Shown: positions 11,481-23,821 of the stretch, piece by piece
Layout of the letters: every line of letters begins with the position of its first letter
Position numbering within the stretch: position 1 is the stretch's first letter
From: Cladophialophora immunda
Taxonomy: Eukaryota > Ascomycota > Eurotiomycetes > Chaetothyriales > Herpotrichiellaceae
Assembly: GCF_000835495.1 (NCBI RefSeq)
Contig: NW_015622546.1
Location: forward strand, 2,970,955-3,034,954
Direction: 5' to 3'
Length of the DNA stretch: 64,000 nt
The notes under the pieces: model-generated
Seen by the model: only the letters and a program-made list of their open reading frames with translations
Databases searched by the model: none
Told to the model about the DNA's origin: nothing
Made by a program: the position numbers and the translations under genes

Positions 11481-12584
11481 GAGGAGCATCGCTGCCATTC
11501 TTAGGGCCTTCTCCATAAAGATATTACGACGACTAAAGCAAAGTCGCTTACATCAAAAACATCCGACTCCCATCCAATCTATGGCCTTGTTTACTCCAAC
11601 GAACCACACAATATTCTAGGTATCGACCACCAGGATACGCTAGCACATTCAATTAATTAACCACTGTCACCCAGTCAAGGACGTTAAGATGTGGGTCAGT
11701 GACCATTTCGGTATTACTATTGGTGTTAAGGTGCCTTGATCCAATTTGAACGCCTAGGGTGAGTGGCCTCGCGTCATACTTCTCTGTCTACTAACCGTTT
11801 ATCTCTACCACCGTCCTACTTCGAATCGGCATAGCTGGTCGCCCGAGCATCACGTGACATAACTCCGCTGGCGTACTTATGAGATTTTGAAGCTGAGCTC
11901 GACCGAATGAAAAAAATTTAGAATTGAACGCTTGAGAAAAGACCTAAACTTATGCATTATTTGCGAAATACTGTCAGCTTCGTTGGCGACCTCACCGACA
12001 ACTCCTTGGATATGGTACATGTAATTCCGCTTCTTCTCGAGCGAAGTGAAGTGCGGTGCGGCCGCACTCGATGTGGCAAATCCACAGAATGCACACAGTA
12101 TGACTCTCACGGTTAGAGGAGTCGTCGAACTGTTTATGCTTGTGAAGCGCGAGAAAGAGCTTCATCGGAAGGTCCTCGCGTTTACAATCCTCCGACCGAT
12201 CAGTGAGGATTTATGGCCATTATCCTGTTATCGCGGGCAAAAGGACCACCTATTACCGTCATCTAATTCGAATTCAGCTTTATCGCACTTAACGGGAAAG
12301 AAAAATGGACGGCATATAAGTTTACTAAGAGTGGAATGAGCGCTCTAGCCAAGAGCTAAGCCATGGCTGTCGAGGGCGACGTGGTCTCCCTCTAGGTCGC
12401 CCTCTGGGTCGCTTCTTGGGCTGATGTTTCTGTGGCTTAGTGGCCATTGCTTTTGTCTGCACCGTCTACAGACTGAACAACACCCCTCAATCCGGCCACC
12501 GCGGCCTACTTTATTCCTCACCCGGTTCCTCAACCGCTACACTTAACGCACCATGTTTGTCCTCAACGAAGACCTTCCTTCGAA
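11481..12584. other. no supported gene; contains one copy of a short dispersed motif
   Basis: A motif at 11851-11880 (CACGTGACATAACTCCGC..) is related to motifs at 19844-19878 and, inverted, at 32022-32055. Otherwise nothing recognisable. Confidence 0.35.
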
Positions 12585-14551
12585 GAAGCGGTGACGAGAT
12601 ACTCTCGAATCACTTCCTCAAGACTCCGCCGAGGACTCTCCCTCGCCGAAGAGAAAGAAACGCACATTAGAAGCGGAAATATACCGGTGGCACCGTACTC
12701 CCAGCTTCTGGAATCGGCTCTCCAAGGTCCATCTAACTCGAGTAGTCGATACTACACCTCAAGACCACCCCGATCGAGCCCGTTAGTTGAATAACCTTAG
12801 GATCTGGCTCGGCAGGCGATTCGAGAGGACTGGATCGATGGACGATCTCAGCTATGGCCTTACTTCTTATAAACAAAGCTGGAGTTGCCGCAGCGCTCCC
12901 CCGTCCGTTCGTATTTGTTCAGCTCGATCTGCCGCCAGTATTCTTATCTCTCAGTCAAATTGGGAAGAATCAGGCGCGTTACTAGACGAAGCGGTAACCC
13001 TCATCCCCAGCGTGAGCCCAAGATTATTACAGCATACCGACAAGCAGCACATGCTCGCAGATTTCGCCGGCTTGGCTTCGACGACAGCGGCTATCGCTCT
13101 AATTGCAGGAAAGGACGCCTATCACGCTTTGTAACTCCTCGAACTAGGCCGCGGTGTCATTACTGGCTTATTAATGAAGATGCGTGGAGATATTTCTGAC
13201 CTTAAACAGGAGTACCCTGATCTAGCGGACGAATTCGTCTCCCTTCGGAGCGAGCTGGAGTCGCCGGCTGACAGAGTAACTGGTTTAACCGCTGATGGTA
13301 TATCTTCCTGGGAATCACAAGCGAAACGACGGCGTGAAGCGGAAGAGCAATTCAGCAGCTCATTACAACGATTCGCGCTCAGCCTGGATTCCACGGCTTT
13401 CTTCTTCCACCAACGAGAGACGAGTTGATGGCCGCGGCAGATCCAGATCCTATCATTGTTATCAATTTGAGCTCGCACCGCAGTGATGCGTTTCTCATTG
13501 AGCGTGACCAAATGAGGGTCTTAGAAATGCCTGATTTAACCCTGGAAGTAGTCTAGAAACGGACCTAAGATCTCCGAACGGGCCATGTCAATATAAAATC
13601 GCTACTCGAGTGGCTCTGGGATATTATCGATCGTCCATGTTTAGAAGAGCTTGGGTTTAAGACGCCCGTCTCGGATGGTAACTGGCCTCGTGGATGGTGG
13701 ATTCCCACGGGACTCCTCAGCCAACTACCATTTTATGCAGTGGGACGCTATATGCATGGCTCTACCGAGACAGTCCTTGACAGAGTGATGTCGTCGTACG
13801 ACTCGTCGGTCAAGGTATTAGTATATGGACGTTGACACCAGATTCACAACGGTAGAGGACCTACGTCGGACTATGCTCTCTTGGTTTCTATGCGCGACAC
13901 GCCAGGGTTAGCTACGAATCCGATTCTTCCATCTGCTGAGAAGGAAGTGGAGACGTTAAGCGACCTGTGTCAGTCTCATCAGCTCATGCCGGTTGTGCTG
14001 ACGGAGCCGCACAAGGACGATGTGATCAAATACTTGCCAGTGTATAGGATATTCCACTTTGCCGGTCACGGACAGTCGAATCCAACAGAGCCCTCACACA
14101 GTTGTTTGCTCCTCAAGGATTGGCAGACGAATCCGCTGACAGTGGGTGACCTCCGTAACCACAGGCTCCAGGATCACCCGCCGTTTCTCGGTTACCTATC
14201 GGCGTGTTCGACTGGGGCCAGTGAGGCGACAAGGCTCGCCAACGAAGGAATCCATCTCATCAGCGCCTTCCAATTGGCAGGATTCCGGCACGTAATAGGA
14301 ACGCTCTGGGAAGTATTGGACGAACACTGTGTCGATGTGGCAAGAATACTCTACGAGAGATGCTGATGGGGGAGCTGACGGACTTGGCGGTTTGTCGGGG
14401 TCTACACCTCGCGGTAAAGGCCCTGAGGGACAGACAGGCGGGGGAGGAAAGCAAGAGGGATGCGCAGCTCGTCCTAGATGTTGGGATTGGAGAGAGGATA
14501 GAAAGGACGCCGGCATTTCCTTGGGTGCCATACGTCCACTATGGTGTTTAG
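12585..14551 (+). pseudogene. decayed TPR-CHAT protein gene with chimeric 5' end
   Basis: The conceptual protein matches the fungal TPR-CHAT family: a TPR remnant (WLGRRFERTGSMDDL; SQSNWEESGALLDEA), the linker QHTDKQHMLADFAGLAS, and a CHAT (caspase-like) domain with both catalytic motifs, His in IFHFAGHGQSN and Cys in LGYLSACSTGASEA. It is broken by nonsense codons at 12784 (TAG), 13132 (TAA), 13554 (TAG), 13566 (TAA) and 13833 (TGA), each one C-to-T change from Gln or Arg. One-base deletions occur near 13356 and near 14357. The last 60 codons resume in another frame to 14551. The 5' 150 bases (YRWHRTPSFWNRLSKVHLTR) resemble the N-terminus of the DUF7924-type protein at 23822, so the locus appears fused. 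It cannot make an intact protease. Confidence 0.85.
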
Positions 14552-16059
14552 CGGATAAACGCGGTCGTGGCGCATGGAGAGCCGATTGAAGTGGCGCATT
14601 GGACAACTGTACGATGAAACTGTGAGCTGAATACTCCCGGAGTTTCGTTCGGTTCTGGGCTGGGTGCGATGATGGATCGAGGAAGGGGGAGGTATTTGTT
14701 CTCGAACTTGTGACGCTGGCTCGTGATCACTGCAATAGTTCAGATGGCCAGTCCAAATCTAAAGCGTCCGCAAAATCGTCCATTATGTCGAGTGGTGCTC
14801 GAGAGGGAATTAAGGTGACGAGTTGCCGTCCTAAGCGTTTTCAACTAGGAAGCACGAAGGCCGAATGTCTCTCCCCTGAACCCCTAAAATCTATCTATCT
14901 CATCACGCCGATTTTGTCGCCCTTAGATTGCGGAGCCTCGTGCCAGAGCCTCCTATAACCTCACACCGCAAATTTGGCCCAGTCTTTAGGCATCTTATAG
15001 CCGCGATGTAGGAAATGACTCAGTGTCGAAGCGCGTCAATCTGCTTCTACATTCTTAGCTACCATAGACACTAAACGGGGATAATAATACCTACCGGTTC
15101 AAGGGGTCGGGGTGCTTCTACCTTCCATTGGTTTAGTTGCCGGTGAAGGCTGTACTTGGATTCACCGAAAAGGGACTTGAGGAGTGTCTCAAGCCTTGAT
15201 CTGTCGATATAGCGGCTGTCAAAAGTCTGCACGCTGTTGTGTTGTTGCAGTGGAGGCATGGTGCGTCGGTGGGTTGCGGGCTGCAAGCTTAGGGTCGGGT
15301 ACCGAATGTGCAAAGATACTGTATGTACCATGTATAAGATAGAGGACATGAGGATTAAAATAAAAGGTCACTGAGCAATGATGCAGTCCTAATTTATCTT
15401 AGTAGGTATGTGATTGGGGCAAGCCGAGACACGTAATGACCATTGGAATGGGGGTCTGGGCCTGTCCTTTGGAAAGTATACACAGTATAGTCCCTGAGAC
15501 CCCTTCAAATCCGCCATGTCCTCTAATTGAGTCATAAACGCCCAGACTAGGTAACATGTTACATCACATGAAAAGAAGATGGTTGGGCTGCAGGGCTTCT
15601 TGGCAAACATATGATGTACTCTAAACCTTCTTCGCAGGCCGAACCAGTCTTTCCAGAGTGCACTCGTGCTTTGTCGAATCCGTCCGATCGAAACTCTGGT
15701 TGGCTGTTGAACGGTGATTGTTCGTCTTGTCACGCGCCTGGCAAGGCATGTTCTCTGCGCCCGAAGGGGACAGGCACGACGCTTCCGACTTCGAACCATA
15801 AGCTTAACCGTATTTTACAAGGCTTCCATAGCGATAGAGATATGCGCTCGGTGCATTTCAATGGGTACGTGCCAAAGGGAAATGTTTCTTCGTCACGAAG
15901 CATGGTCGCATGGGCTTACGGATGGCGGTGCCTTTAAAGCTTGGCGGCCATGCAGCTGCCAATTATTCAATCGATCGTCCCTCAATCTATGAGGCTTCTT
16001 GTTACACACATGTGCGTGACGAAAAAGCCCAACGACGGCCATCACTCCTCTCGTATGCA
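14552..16059. other. no supported gene
   Basis: Several overlapping short frames on both strands, none with a domain or splice pairing. A 15-bp word (AAAGCTTGGCGGCCA) at about 15937 also occurs near 6618, hinting at old repeat debris. Confidence 0.35.
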
Positions 16060-16290
16060 TCTGAAATGCTGGTAGCTGGGATCGTGGGCGTCCGTGCCTC
16101 TTGTGAAACTGGAGGGGGGCCGTTATCGATCATCGAGAGCCAACCATTTCGCAGGCAGCAATACCGACAGGGAGGCAGGCACCTCTGAACGAAAGCCTGT
16201 TTTTCACTGGTTTGGAGGCCGGCCATTAGTTGTTGCCTCGTGGTGACCGTAATGGCGACCACCTTTGAAACTTGGGATTCATTTCTATTT
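16060..16290 (+). repeat. dispersed repeat fragment (CK1-family 3' flank, opposite orientation)
   Basis: Carries TTATCGATCATCGAGAGCC, AACCATTTCGCAGGCAGCAA and GTTGTTGCCT..GGTGACCG. These are the same blocks found downstream of the CK1-like gene at 22268, here on the opposite strand relative to most other copies. No kinase sequence is attached. It lies about 290 bp upstream of the 2OG-oxygenase start, so it may form part of that promoter. Confidence 0.55.
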
Positions 16291-16575
16291 TCAACGCTTT
16301 CATCCAGTGCTGCGCAGTATTGCCACATGTTACAGCGAACCAACGTCCGCAAAACGCACTCGGCGAAAGCCCCATGAGACGAGTCTGCATACGATTTTCT
16401 TCTTCTTCGCTGGTTTCTCCAAGAAATCTTCATTCTCTTCCTCTTCATGGGCTAAGTAACGAAGATTCTTTGTGTCCTTCTTAGTTCTTTTCCTTCCATT
16501 CGACTCGCTTTTCTGCGGTTGAAAACATTCTCAAACACTCAGACAAGAGTACAGCTCAAAGGCTCGCTTGCTAAA

Positions 16576-19500
16576 ATGGCGAGCGACTCGGAGAAGAGTT
16601 CGACCTACGATGATGTCGAAGAAATGAATGAAGGCGAAGCTGCAGCGTACAACTTCAAACAAACTCTCTTCGACCGCATCCAAGAAATCCAAGCGACAGG
16701 ATCCTATGCAACTGGCAATGTTCTTCAATCCGTTCCAATTCCAGGCATCTGCGTGGATGGCGGCGAGCCTATTGCCATTCCGCTCTCAAAAGAAGCAGCT
16801 GAAGACCTCGCTAAGAAAAGTGACAAGGCACCCTTCGGCAAGCGCAGACAAACGGTCGTAGACGAGACAGTGAGAAAGACGCTGCAGATCGGCGCAGAGA
16901 GAATCAGCTTCAAGAACCCACAATGGAACGCGTTCGTCAACACACTTGTCCAGCGTGTTGTTGAGGAGCTTGGAGTACCACCTGCTCCTAAAGGTCCCAC
17001 TGTCCATGCCGAGCTATACAAGAACCTTCTCTACCCGCCGGGAGCCATGTTCAAGCCTCACAAAGAGTAAGTAAAGACGTGTCTCGGCACATGAGCATCG
17101 TCACGGAGGGCTGACAGTCTAACATAGTACCGAGAAGGATCCGCGCATGTTTGCAACCCTCGTCATTTGCCTCCCTTCGGAACATACTGGCGGTACTGTC
17201 TGCTTGCAGCACGGGGATGCTTCAATAGAATTACCTACCGCTGAGACGTCGGCGTTCAACTACTACTACCTTGCTTGGTACACAGATGTCACCCACGAGG
17301 CAAGTCATGTCTTAGCTCCGAGGCGACCTAGTAGTACTAATTGGTACAAAGATCAAGCCAGTCCAGACAGGATACCGATGGGTTCTTACGTATAACCTCA
17401 TCATGGGTGACAGGAAATCTTGCCTATCGGCCTCGACGCTGGATTCTCAGACCGAAAATCTAGTACAAGCTCTGTCATCGTGGGAGAAGCTAGAGTATAA
17501 GCCAGATTTCCTTCTTTATCCTCTCGATCATCAGTACACACCGAGGAACTTGCGTCTTTCCAGCCTGAAAGGCTTCGATTACCAACGCGCTCGCTGTCTT
17601 GCAGACAGCTGTGACCGGCACGGCGAATTCAACTTGCTTCTTGCCCAGTACAATAAGTCCAAGACTTGGGATAACGATGAAGGGGGTGAAGAAGACATGA
17701 CTCGCAGGACCTATCTGGACAACGTCTGCAGCCTCGAGGGCTTCGTGCTATCTAATGAAACGGTGGACGTACATAAGTCTACGCTTTTGGTCCCTATCAA
17801 CTATCACGACAGAGACCCGGACTACCGCGCCGGTGGAGAATATATGGGAAATCAACATCAAGAGATGGAGGAAAACTACGAGGATATGGTACGCTCCCTG
17901 AAGTCGATGCAACGAGATCATCACAAGCATGACGATTTTAATAATGGTTATTTGATGACAGGTGCTTGTTATTGTTCGGACAGTATGCATTGACGTCCCC
18001 CTCTTTGACAGCAAAAACTCTCCTCAAATTGCGAACAAGGTCATGACGCATTTACTGAGGAGTGTCAACGACAACGCCAGGGCGACGCTGCAAACGATAC
18101 TTGTTCGTCTCTGGCGCGTCATCTTGGATGAGAGGATTGCCGCCAAAGAGGCGAACGACGTGTACCTTGGTTACGTCGCAGTCACTAGTGCGTCTCTCGG
18201 GGATTGGCCTATCTTCAAGGAAGCACAAAAGAACACTCGCAAAGCCTGGGACATGGGCTCCTGGTCCGCACTCGGTGGACTGATTGATCTCCAAGATGGC
18301 TCAGTTGACGCAAACGAGTAAGACTCACCCCGATTCCACTGAACTGCTTGTTGAATAGTACCGCTGACAAGCACGCCCTCTCAAGCATATATAATTGCAT
18401 GGTCCAGTGTGAGAACTTGCGTCTTGTTTACCAATTTCTAACCCGATTCTACAACGGGTTCTGTTCATCCAACATTCGCCGAAAAGACCCAGCAAAGGCG
18501 GAGTACTGGAAGCAGTGGTACAGCGACAGCCTGATTAGGACGCTTAATGGGTGCAAGAATTGTACGGGAAAAGATGACGCTGTTACAATCAAAGAAATTA
18601 TTTTGGACCTTGATGTCAAATACACATCATCACAGCAGTAAGAGACCCCGATGCCCCTGAGTTTGTGTTTTGGCCTTTTTTTTACAACCCAAATCATTCG
18701 AGTTCCCAGCGACAGATCGGACATCTAACTAACTACTCATATAGAAATGAAGTAGACAAGGCAGTCATGAATCTTGTTGATCACTTCAAAGACAACAAGA
18801 CGTTCGTGAATGCGCTGACAGTCGAGCTCCTCCTTGTACTATCGAAGCCGGATAGTGCCCGGACAGATTTCCTTCGCCGCGTATTCGATGTAATTTTGGA
18901 AGCCGCAATCTCGACATTCGACCTTGAACTCTACTATGCATACGCCTATCCTGTGCTATTCTACCAGGGCTACTCTGACACACTCATTCGAGATTTCTAC
19001 AGCCAGGCATTGGCGCATAGCGAGGACTCAGCTTTTGATCTGTTGCGGCAGTTTTCAAGCCAGGCTTCCAAGGCCAGCAAGGACACAGTGTCGAAGATTC
19101 TATTGTCGGTGATGAAACAATTACTTCCATCGGTAGATACAGGTTCCCCAGAGGTGCAGACTTGCTTTCAACTGCTCGTGGAAGCCTACATTACCCAGAC
19201 CGTGGGCAAGGAGCCGCTAAAGCCAGAGCCAGAAGACTGGGCTCGCCCGGAGGAAGTGCACGAGTGCTGGTCCGGGTGTGAGAGGTGTCCACAGCTGAAC
19301 GCCTTCGTCAAGGACCCCAAAGCGAAGGAAGAAACGATAGCCATGAGCGACAGTTGCCAAAGACATCTCAAATATTACTTTAAGTATCTCGAGTTTGAGA
19401 AAGGGAACCGCGAGGGTGAAGTCCGTATCACAAAGACGCTGAGAGGATGGGAAAGAGGCCACGAAGACTGGGAGTCCAAGGCTAAAAGGGTACAAGAGCA

Positions 19501-19741
19501 GCTCCGAGACATGCCAAAAGAGTTGAAAGAAGCACTCGGCGACAAGTACGACACGCTGATGGCACTCGACCTGATCAGGATTGACAGGAGCATTGCCGAA
19601 GAAGGTGGGATCAGCCAAGCTTCTGACAAGACCCAGCCATCCACGAGACCGAAACGCTCGCGTGAAAAGGACGCGCAAGACACTGAGCCGAAGAGGACTT
19701 CGAAGCGTACGCGACGTGGGGGAGCAGAAGTCGAAGGCTGA
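16576..19741 (+). CDS. 2-oxoglutarate/Fe(II)-dependent oxygenase, large fungal type
   Basis: Six exons (16576-17066, 17128-17299, 17352-17888, 17962-18317, 18359-18637, 18745-19741) join in frame to 2832 nt, 943 residues. The oxygenase core is near the N-terminus. The iron ligands are H162 and D164 in MFKPHKD, created across the first splice junction, and H220 in WYTDVTHE. The 2-oxoglutarate-binding arginine is R230 in TGYRWVLTYNL. These follow the prolyl-4-hydroxylase-like pattern, so the enzyme should hydroxylate a protein or small substrate with O2 and 2OG; the substrate is unknown. The remaining 650 residues are helical, ending in a basic Lys/Arg-rich tail (about 915-943) that could be a nuclear signal. 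Intron 2 uses a GC-AG pair (GCAAGT donor). Intron 4 is only 41 nt. The gene appears intact. Confidence 0.85.
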
Positions 19742-20544
19742 GAGATGGAAAGAAGGCGAAGGGGAATGGTGACTGACGGATATTGCACGTAAGAGGTGAT
19801 AACGGCTCGTTAAGATTCGGGATAGATCGTAAACTTGGCCACCACATGTCATAACTACGCAAGCGGAGTTTTGGCACGTACCCGACAGATCCGACAGGGA
19901 TACTTTGCTTGCCCCCAAAACCCTGTGCTGTACCCGACAGTGATTTCTTTCTTTGTAGTGATGGCTATCCTGAATTTACCCGCTACAGGCTTGCCCTCGA
20001 ACCGAGCTGAAGGATTACGGTGGTGATTTAAGAGTTTATAGATGTTGCCGATCTCGATCTCAGCGTAGTTAATCTGAGCAACCTTAGGTTCGAAGGGGAG
20101 GTGACTTCTGACGAGCTTGATACACTCGATGGTTGCGATACATGTTGGGTGGTGCTAATTTCCCCGTCATATTCCCGATAATGGCACCCCGCTTATATTG
20201 CTTGATGGCGTCTTTACTGCATCCCTACAAGTAGGCTTCTGGTCATTTGGTGTGGCTGGGCTGGGTGCGCCAGACTTGCTATCGGGTTCGCTTTCGGCGG
20301 CTCAGCGAGGCTGTGAAGCGACGGTTTCGGATTTTCAGTGCTCGAATGACAGGGATCATCGGCGATGCTATCCCCGGCAGACCTCGAGAACTAGTGATTG
20401 TTGCAGCTTTTTTCGTCATCCATTGACCTGGATCATCTGTCTTGTGTCTTGCAAGGCATTAACTAACTCTATAACGAGACGCAACCTCTTCGATCCAGTA
20501 CCTCCGTCAACATCTCTTCCACTGTGCTACAGTATTGTACCAAG
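19742..20544. other. no supported gene; short dispersed motif at 19844-19878
   Basis: The motif (CATAACTACGC..GCGGAGTTTTGGCA) is found inverted at 32022-32055. Apart from that the stretch contains only the 3' flank of the oxygenase gene and non-coding sequence. Confidence 0.35.
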
Positions 20545-21095
20545 CTACCGACTTTCAAGGGTGGCCGCCATAACGGTCGCCGTGCAGGCAACAACAGTGA
20601 CCGGCGTCTTAACTGGTGAGGCATTTAAGGTTTGAAGAAAGAGTGCGGCATAGACCTTATGGGGCTTTTGTTCAGTGGTGTGCTACTGTAACACCGGCTA
20701 ACGATTTGCCTTCGACACTTCCTGCCTCCCTTGTCTGTATTGCTTCCTGCGAAATGGTTAGCTCACGATGATCGATGACAGCCACCCTCTAGTTTCGTAA
20801 GAGGCACGGACCCTAGGATCACCAGCATTTCAGAGGCAAACGACTCTTGGCCGCCAGGCTCCAGCCTCTGGAATTCTTCGAATCGTCCCAGTCAAGGACG
20901 TTGTCACGCTATGATTCGTTCGCATCAGCTCTTCTTCGACGCCTCTTTCGGTCACGTCTGCATGCAGGGGCCCGCTGCGTCGTTTGCTCCCCAACGTTAG
21001 GACGAGGCACAGGACGTTGACTGCCTTTCAAACTCTCGAATCGTCCAATCGAACACATTGCGATGCTCGAAACCTTTGCGGCGAAAGAGGCGACC
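20545..21095 (-). repeat. CK1-like family fragments: 3' flank and two kinase tails
   Basis: 20545-20820 matches the 3' flank of the intact CK1-like gene (GGTGGCCGCCATAACGGTCG; TTCCTGCGAAATGGTTAGCTC; AGAGGCACGGACC). Two separate tail segments follow, at about 20866-20915 and 21030-21095. The second encodes [20 protein letters not shown] on the minus strand. The kinase core is missing. Confidence 0.6.
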
Positions 21096-21161
21096 GAATA
21101 AGCCCCGGAGGGCTTCTGCTACCGGCTCGGCCAGGGACCCGATGCACCGTGGCCCTGAGAC

Positions 21162-21365
21162 GTCGACGTCGGAGACTGTGTGGCTCATGAAGACAGATAA
21201 TGTCATGGATATTGAAGAACATGGTCAGAAGACGCGTAAGGAGCGCCATAAAAGGCGCACACTGGTATCGCGTGCCCGGTCCTTTTATCAACACACCGTC
21301 TATTATGAGAATGTAGCAAGTATGGCTGAGCATTCCACTCAAATCATACAGAGGAATCTACTGAG
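21162..21365. repeat. 204-bp inverted repeat, left copy
   Basis: By eye identical, apart from one base, to the reverse complement of 44356-44559. The repeat starts GTCGACGTCGGAGACTGTGT and ends AATCTACTGAG; sequence outside these limits differs. It has no recognisable gene. The very high identity over 204 bp, 23 kb away, points to recent mobility or conversion. Confidence 0.85.
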
Positions 21366-21894
21366 AGCAGACCGGTCAATGCGTGGGGCGTGACTCACGT
21401 AGCTGTAGAAGGCGTGGCAGTCGGCATTAGCTGTCGCGGTAGGTGTCATGGAGGTTCGTTTTCTAGCCAAATCAAACGAGTTCCGAAATGCTAGATCCTG
21501 GTTGATAGCATGGAGACTTCCGAATGTGGTCGGGCAAGGCTCGTGGAAGATGGAATCTAGGTTTGGCCTAAGGCGCAGACGCAGGCGCGTGCCCACCTAT
21601 TTCGACGGTTGAATACCCTGCTTGGGGGAGTACTGCACCACTAAACGGTGGTTGACTCTCTGAGGGGTTTTTTGAAACAAGGAGTATCGACTTTCTGAGT
21701 TGTGACGCTATGCTAGCCCTCTAACTGGTCAGGGATAAAGAACGGGACAAGCCAGCGTATGTGATTGGAACACCCCTGCTACTCACCGAGTCCCAAATTT
21801 CCTGGAATAGCGAGCGCTTGACCACCGTATTGCAGAGGAGCTCGAACAGGTAAGCTCTTCGATCCCATCAGCCATGTCAACTTCTCTTCTGCCC
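21366..21894. other. no supported gene
   Basis: Sequence between the 204-bp repeat and the CK1-family flank. No conserved frame seen. Confidence 0.3.
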
Positions 21895-22195
21895 TGTCAC
21901 CAAGCTTACCCACCGGCTTTCGAGGGTGGTCGCCAGAACGGTCACCGCACAGGCAACAACTATGACCAGGCTCTCGACCGGTAAAGCATTTAATGGTTTG
22001 AAGCTTGGTGCGGCACAGACCGTACAGTCTTTCGCTCGGTGGTGTGGTAGTACCAACCAATGATCAGCCTTCGACGCTTCCTGGCTCTCTGTAGGTATTG
22101 CTGCCTGCGAAATGGTTGGCTCCCGATGATCGATAACAGCCACCCTGCAGTGTCATAATAGGCACGGACCATAGGAACCGATCATCAGCTTTTAG
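21895..22195 (-). repeat. 3' flank block of the CK1-like gene family (reference copy)
   Basis: This block lies just downstream of the intact CK1-like gene. Versions recur at 9990-10265, 10975-11480, 16060-16290, 20545-20820, 31215-31545, 33285-33410 and 45315-45515. Shared words include GGTGGTCGCCAGAACGGTCA and CGAAATGGTTGGCTC. It may be a 3' untranslated region carried along with the gene, or part of a transposon that moved it. Confidence 0.65.
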
Positions 22196-22267
22196 ATGCA
22201 TACGGGAGGGCGCGAAAGTCATGATTGGCATGTCTATTGGTCCTCCTCATGCATGTCGAGCATATCA

Positions 22268-23433
22268 TCACCTCTTTCGACGTGCCGCCTTGGTCACATT
22301 CCGTGCTGCATCGCCTGATGGCCTCGGAGTCTCCTCTTCTCGTCGTTCATCCGCACCTCCCGATGCAAGCGATTCTTGGGCTTTTGGCTCCAGCCTCAGG
22401 AATTCTCGAATCGTCCAGTCAAAGGCGTTGTCGTATTCGAACCCTTGTCGGCGAAACAGCTTGTTGAATATTTTCCGCAGGTGCTGATAGTCCGGCTGAT
22501 CCTCGTCGCGCAAGTTGCGGACATAATTCATGTAGTCCTCAAACTCGCTTGGTAGACCTGCACAAAGTTCGTGCGCACTGATTGTCTGCTTCTTCTCCAA
22601 AACCAGCAGATATTTGGCATCCCGTTTCGCCTTGAGGCCTTGCCAAGGAAGTCTCCCACGCATGAAATACACCAGCATGTAGCCTAGTGCCTCCAAGTCA
22701 TCGCGTCGGGATTGCGCTGGGGGGACAGTTAGCCGACCTTCTTGCATGGTTGAGCACAGTGGACGCGTCACCTACCAACGCCTAAATGCCCGTTGATGCT
22801 CGCGTATCTGCATGTGCCTAATAGCTGAGGAGGACGCGCTGTCACAGCACGGGGAGGAGTGGTACTCGAGCTCCACTGGTCAGGGCGGCGGTAGATCGCA
22901 AGACCTAAATCGGTCATGTAGACAACATTCCCCCGCTCACCCATACCCAGGAGGAAGTTTTCAGGCTTGACATCCCGGTGAAGGTAATTGTTTGAATGAA
23001 GACTCTCGAAGCGACGAAGTAGTTGGTCGGCGAGCATCAGCGTCGTCTTCAACGAGAATTGGTTGCCACAATATCGGAATAAGTCTTCCAAGTTCGGCCC
23101 TAGCAGTTCGAAGACCAAAATGGTAAAGTCATCTTGATGTCCATGCCAGTATACCTGAGGAAAACCAGCTTTCCCGGCCAGGGATTGATAGATGCCCACT
23201 TCCTCCTCAAGCAAAGATGGCGCGATACTGTGATGTTCGAGTTTCATGGCGACTTCGTTGCCGGTTTCAGCGTCACGCCCTGTTGAACGTGAGATTTCAT
23301 TTGAAGCCACGGGCGTTGGGGATGTGGCCATACCCAGATAGACATTGCCAAAGGAACCAGATCCTAATTTTCGCACCAAGTGGTACCTGCCGCCGATGGC
23401 CATATTTTGAACACGCTGCACAAAGCTGTCCAT
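22268..23433 (-). CDS. casein kinase 1-like protein kinase, intact family member
   Basis: Two exons on the minus strand, 22776-23433 and 22268-22716, separated by a 59-nt intron (GTAGGT, GCTAAC branch, CCCCCAG), give 368 residues. The glycine loop is [12 protein letters not shown] (residues 23-34). The ATP-binding lysine is K64 in VAMKLE, preceded by an unusual insertion of about 20 residues. The catalytic loop is [14 protein letters not shown] (H152-R153-D154). The Mg-binding motif is DLG (175-177) rather than DFG. The CK1 hallmark YASINGH replaces the APE motif and the substrate-site [14 protein letters not shown] follows. All catalytic residues are present, so an active acid-directed Ser/Thr kinase is likely. 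The C-terminal tail ([14 protein letters not shown]) is copied in several broken relatives in this window. Confidence 0.85.
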
Positions 23434-23821
23434 GCTGTTGTCGTTACAATCGTCCGTCGTCGATATCCACTCATGGTGGTTTACTCATGACAGTTTAATC
23501 TTCGGCACTCGCTACACTTTCCCCCAGGGGCCTCATGTTGTCCATAGTTGCCTAGAACCCCGCAGGCTCAGGCCTGATACGCTAAGGCGGTTCACAACCT
23601 CTGATCCAATCAACCATTTCCTTAGCGCCGGAGGCTTGAAGTCGTGTCTCAACCTCCCATCCACGCGACCAATACCGTGACTGGATGCGAAGTGCTGCAT
23701 CGATATCCTGCCACACTTCTTCTCTCAACATGCAACCCTGCCTAACTGGTCGCGCTATATCGTGTCCTTCTTTGAGGCCACCTCCTCACACCTTTCTCCT
23801 CGACTCTTTCTCTCTTCACTC
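23434..23821. promoter_or_regulatory. divergent intergenic region between CK1-like gene and DUF7924-type gene
   Basis: 388 bp between opposite start codons. It should hold both promoters. CT-rich tracts occur just before the plus-strand start (CCTTTCTCCTCGACTC), as is common before fungal start codons. No specific site recognised. Confidence 0.4.

Noticed and set aside
19217..19918. A 233-codon minus-strand open frame
   Set aside because: Antisense to the last exon of the oxygenase gene; its Leu/Ser/Arg-rich composition reflects the complementary coding strand.
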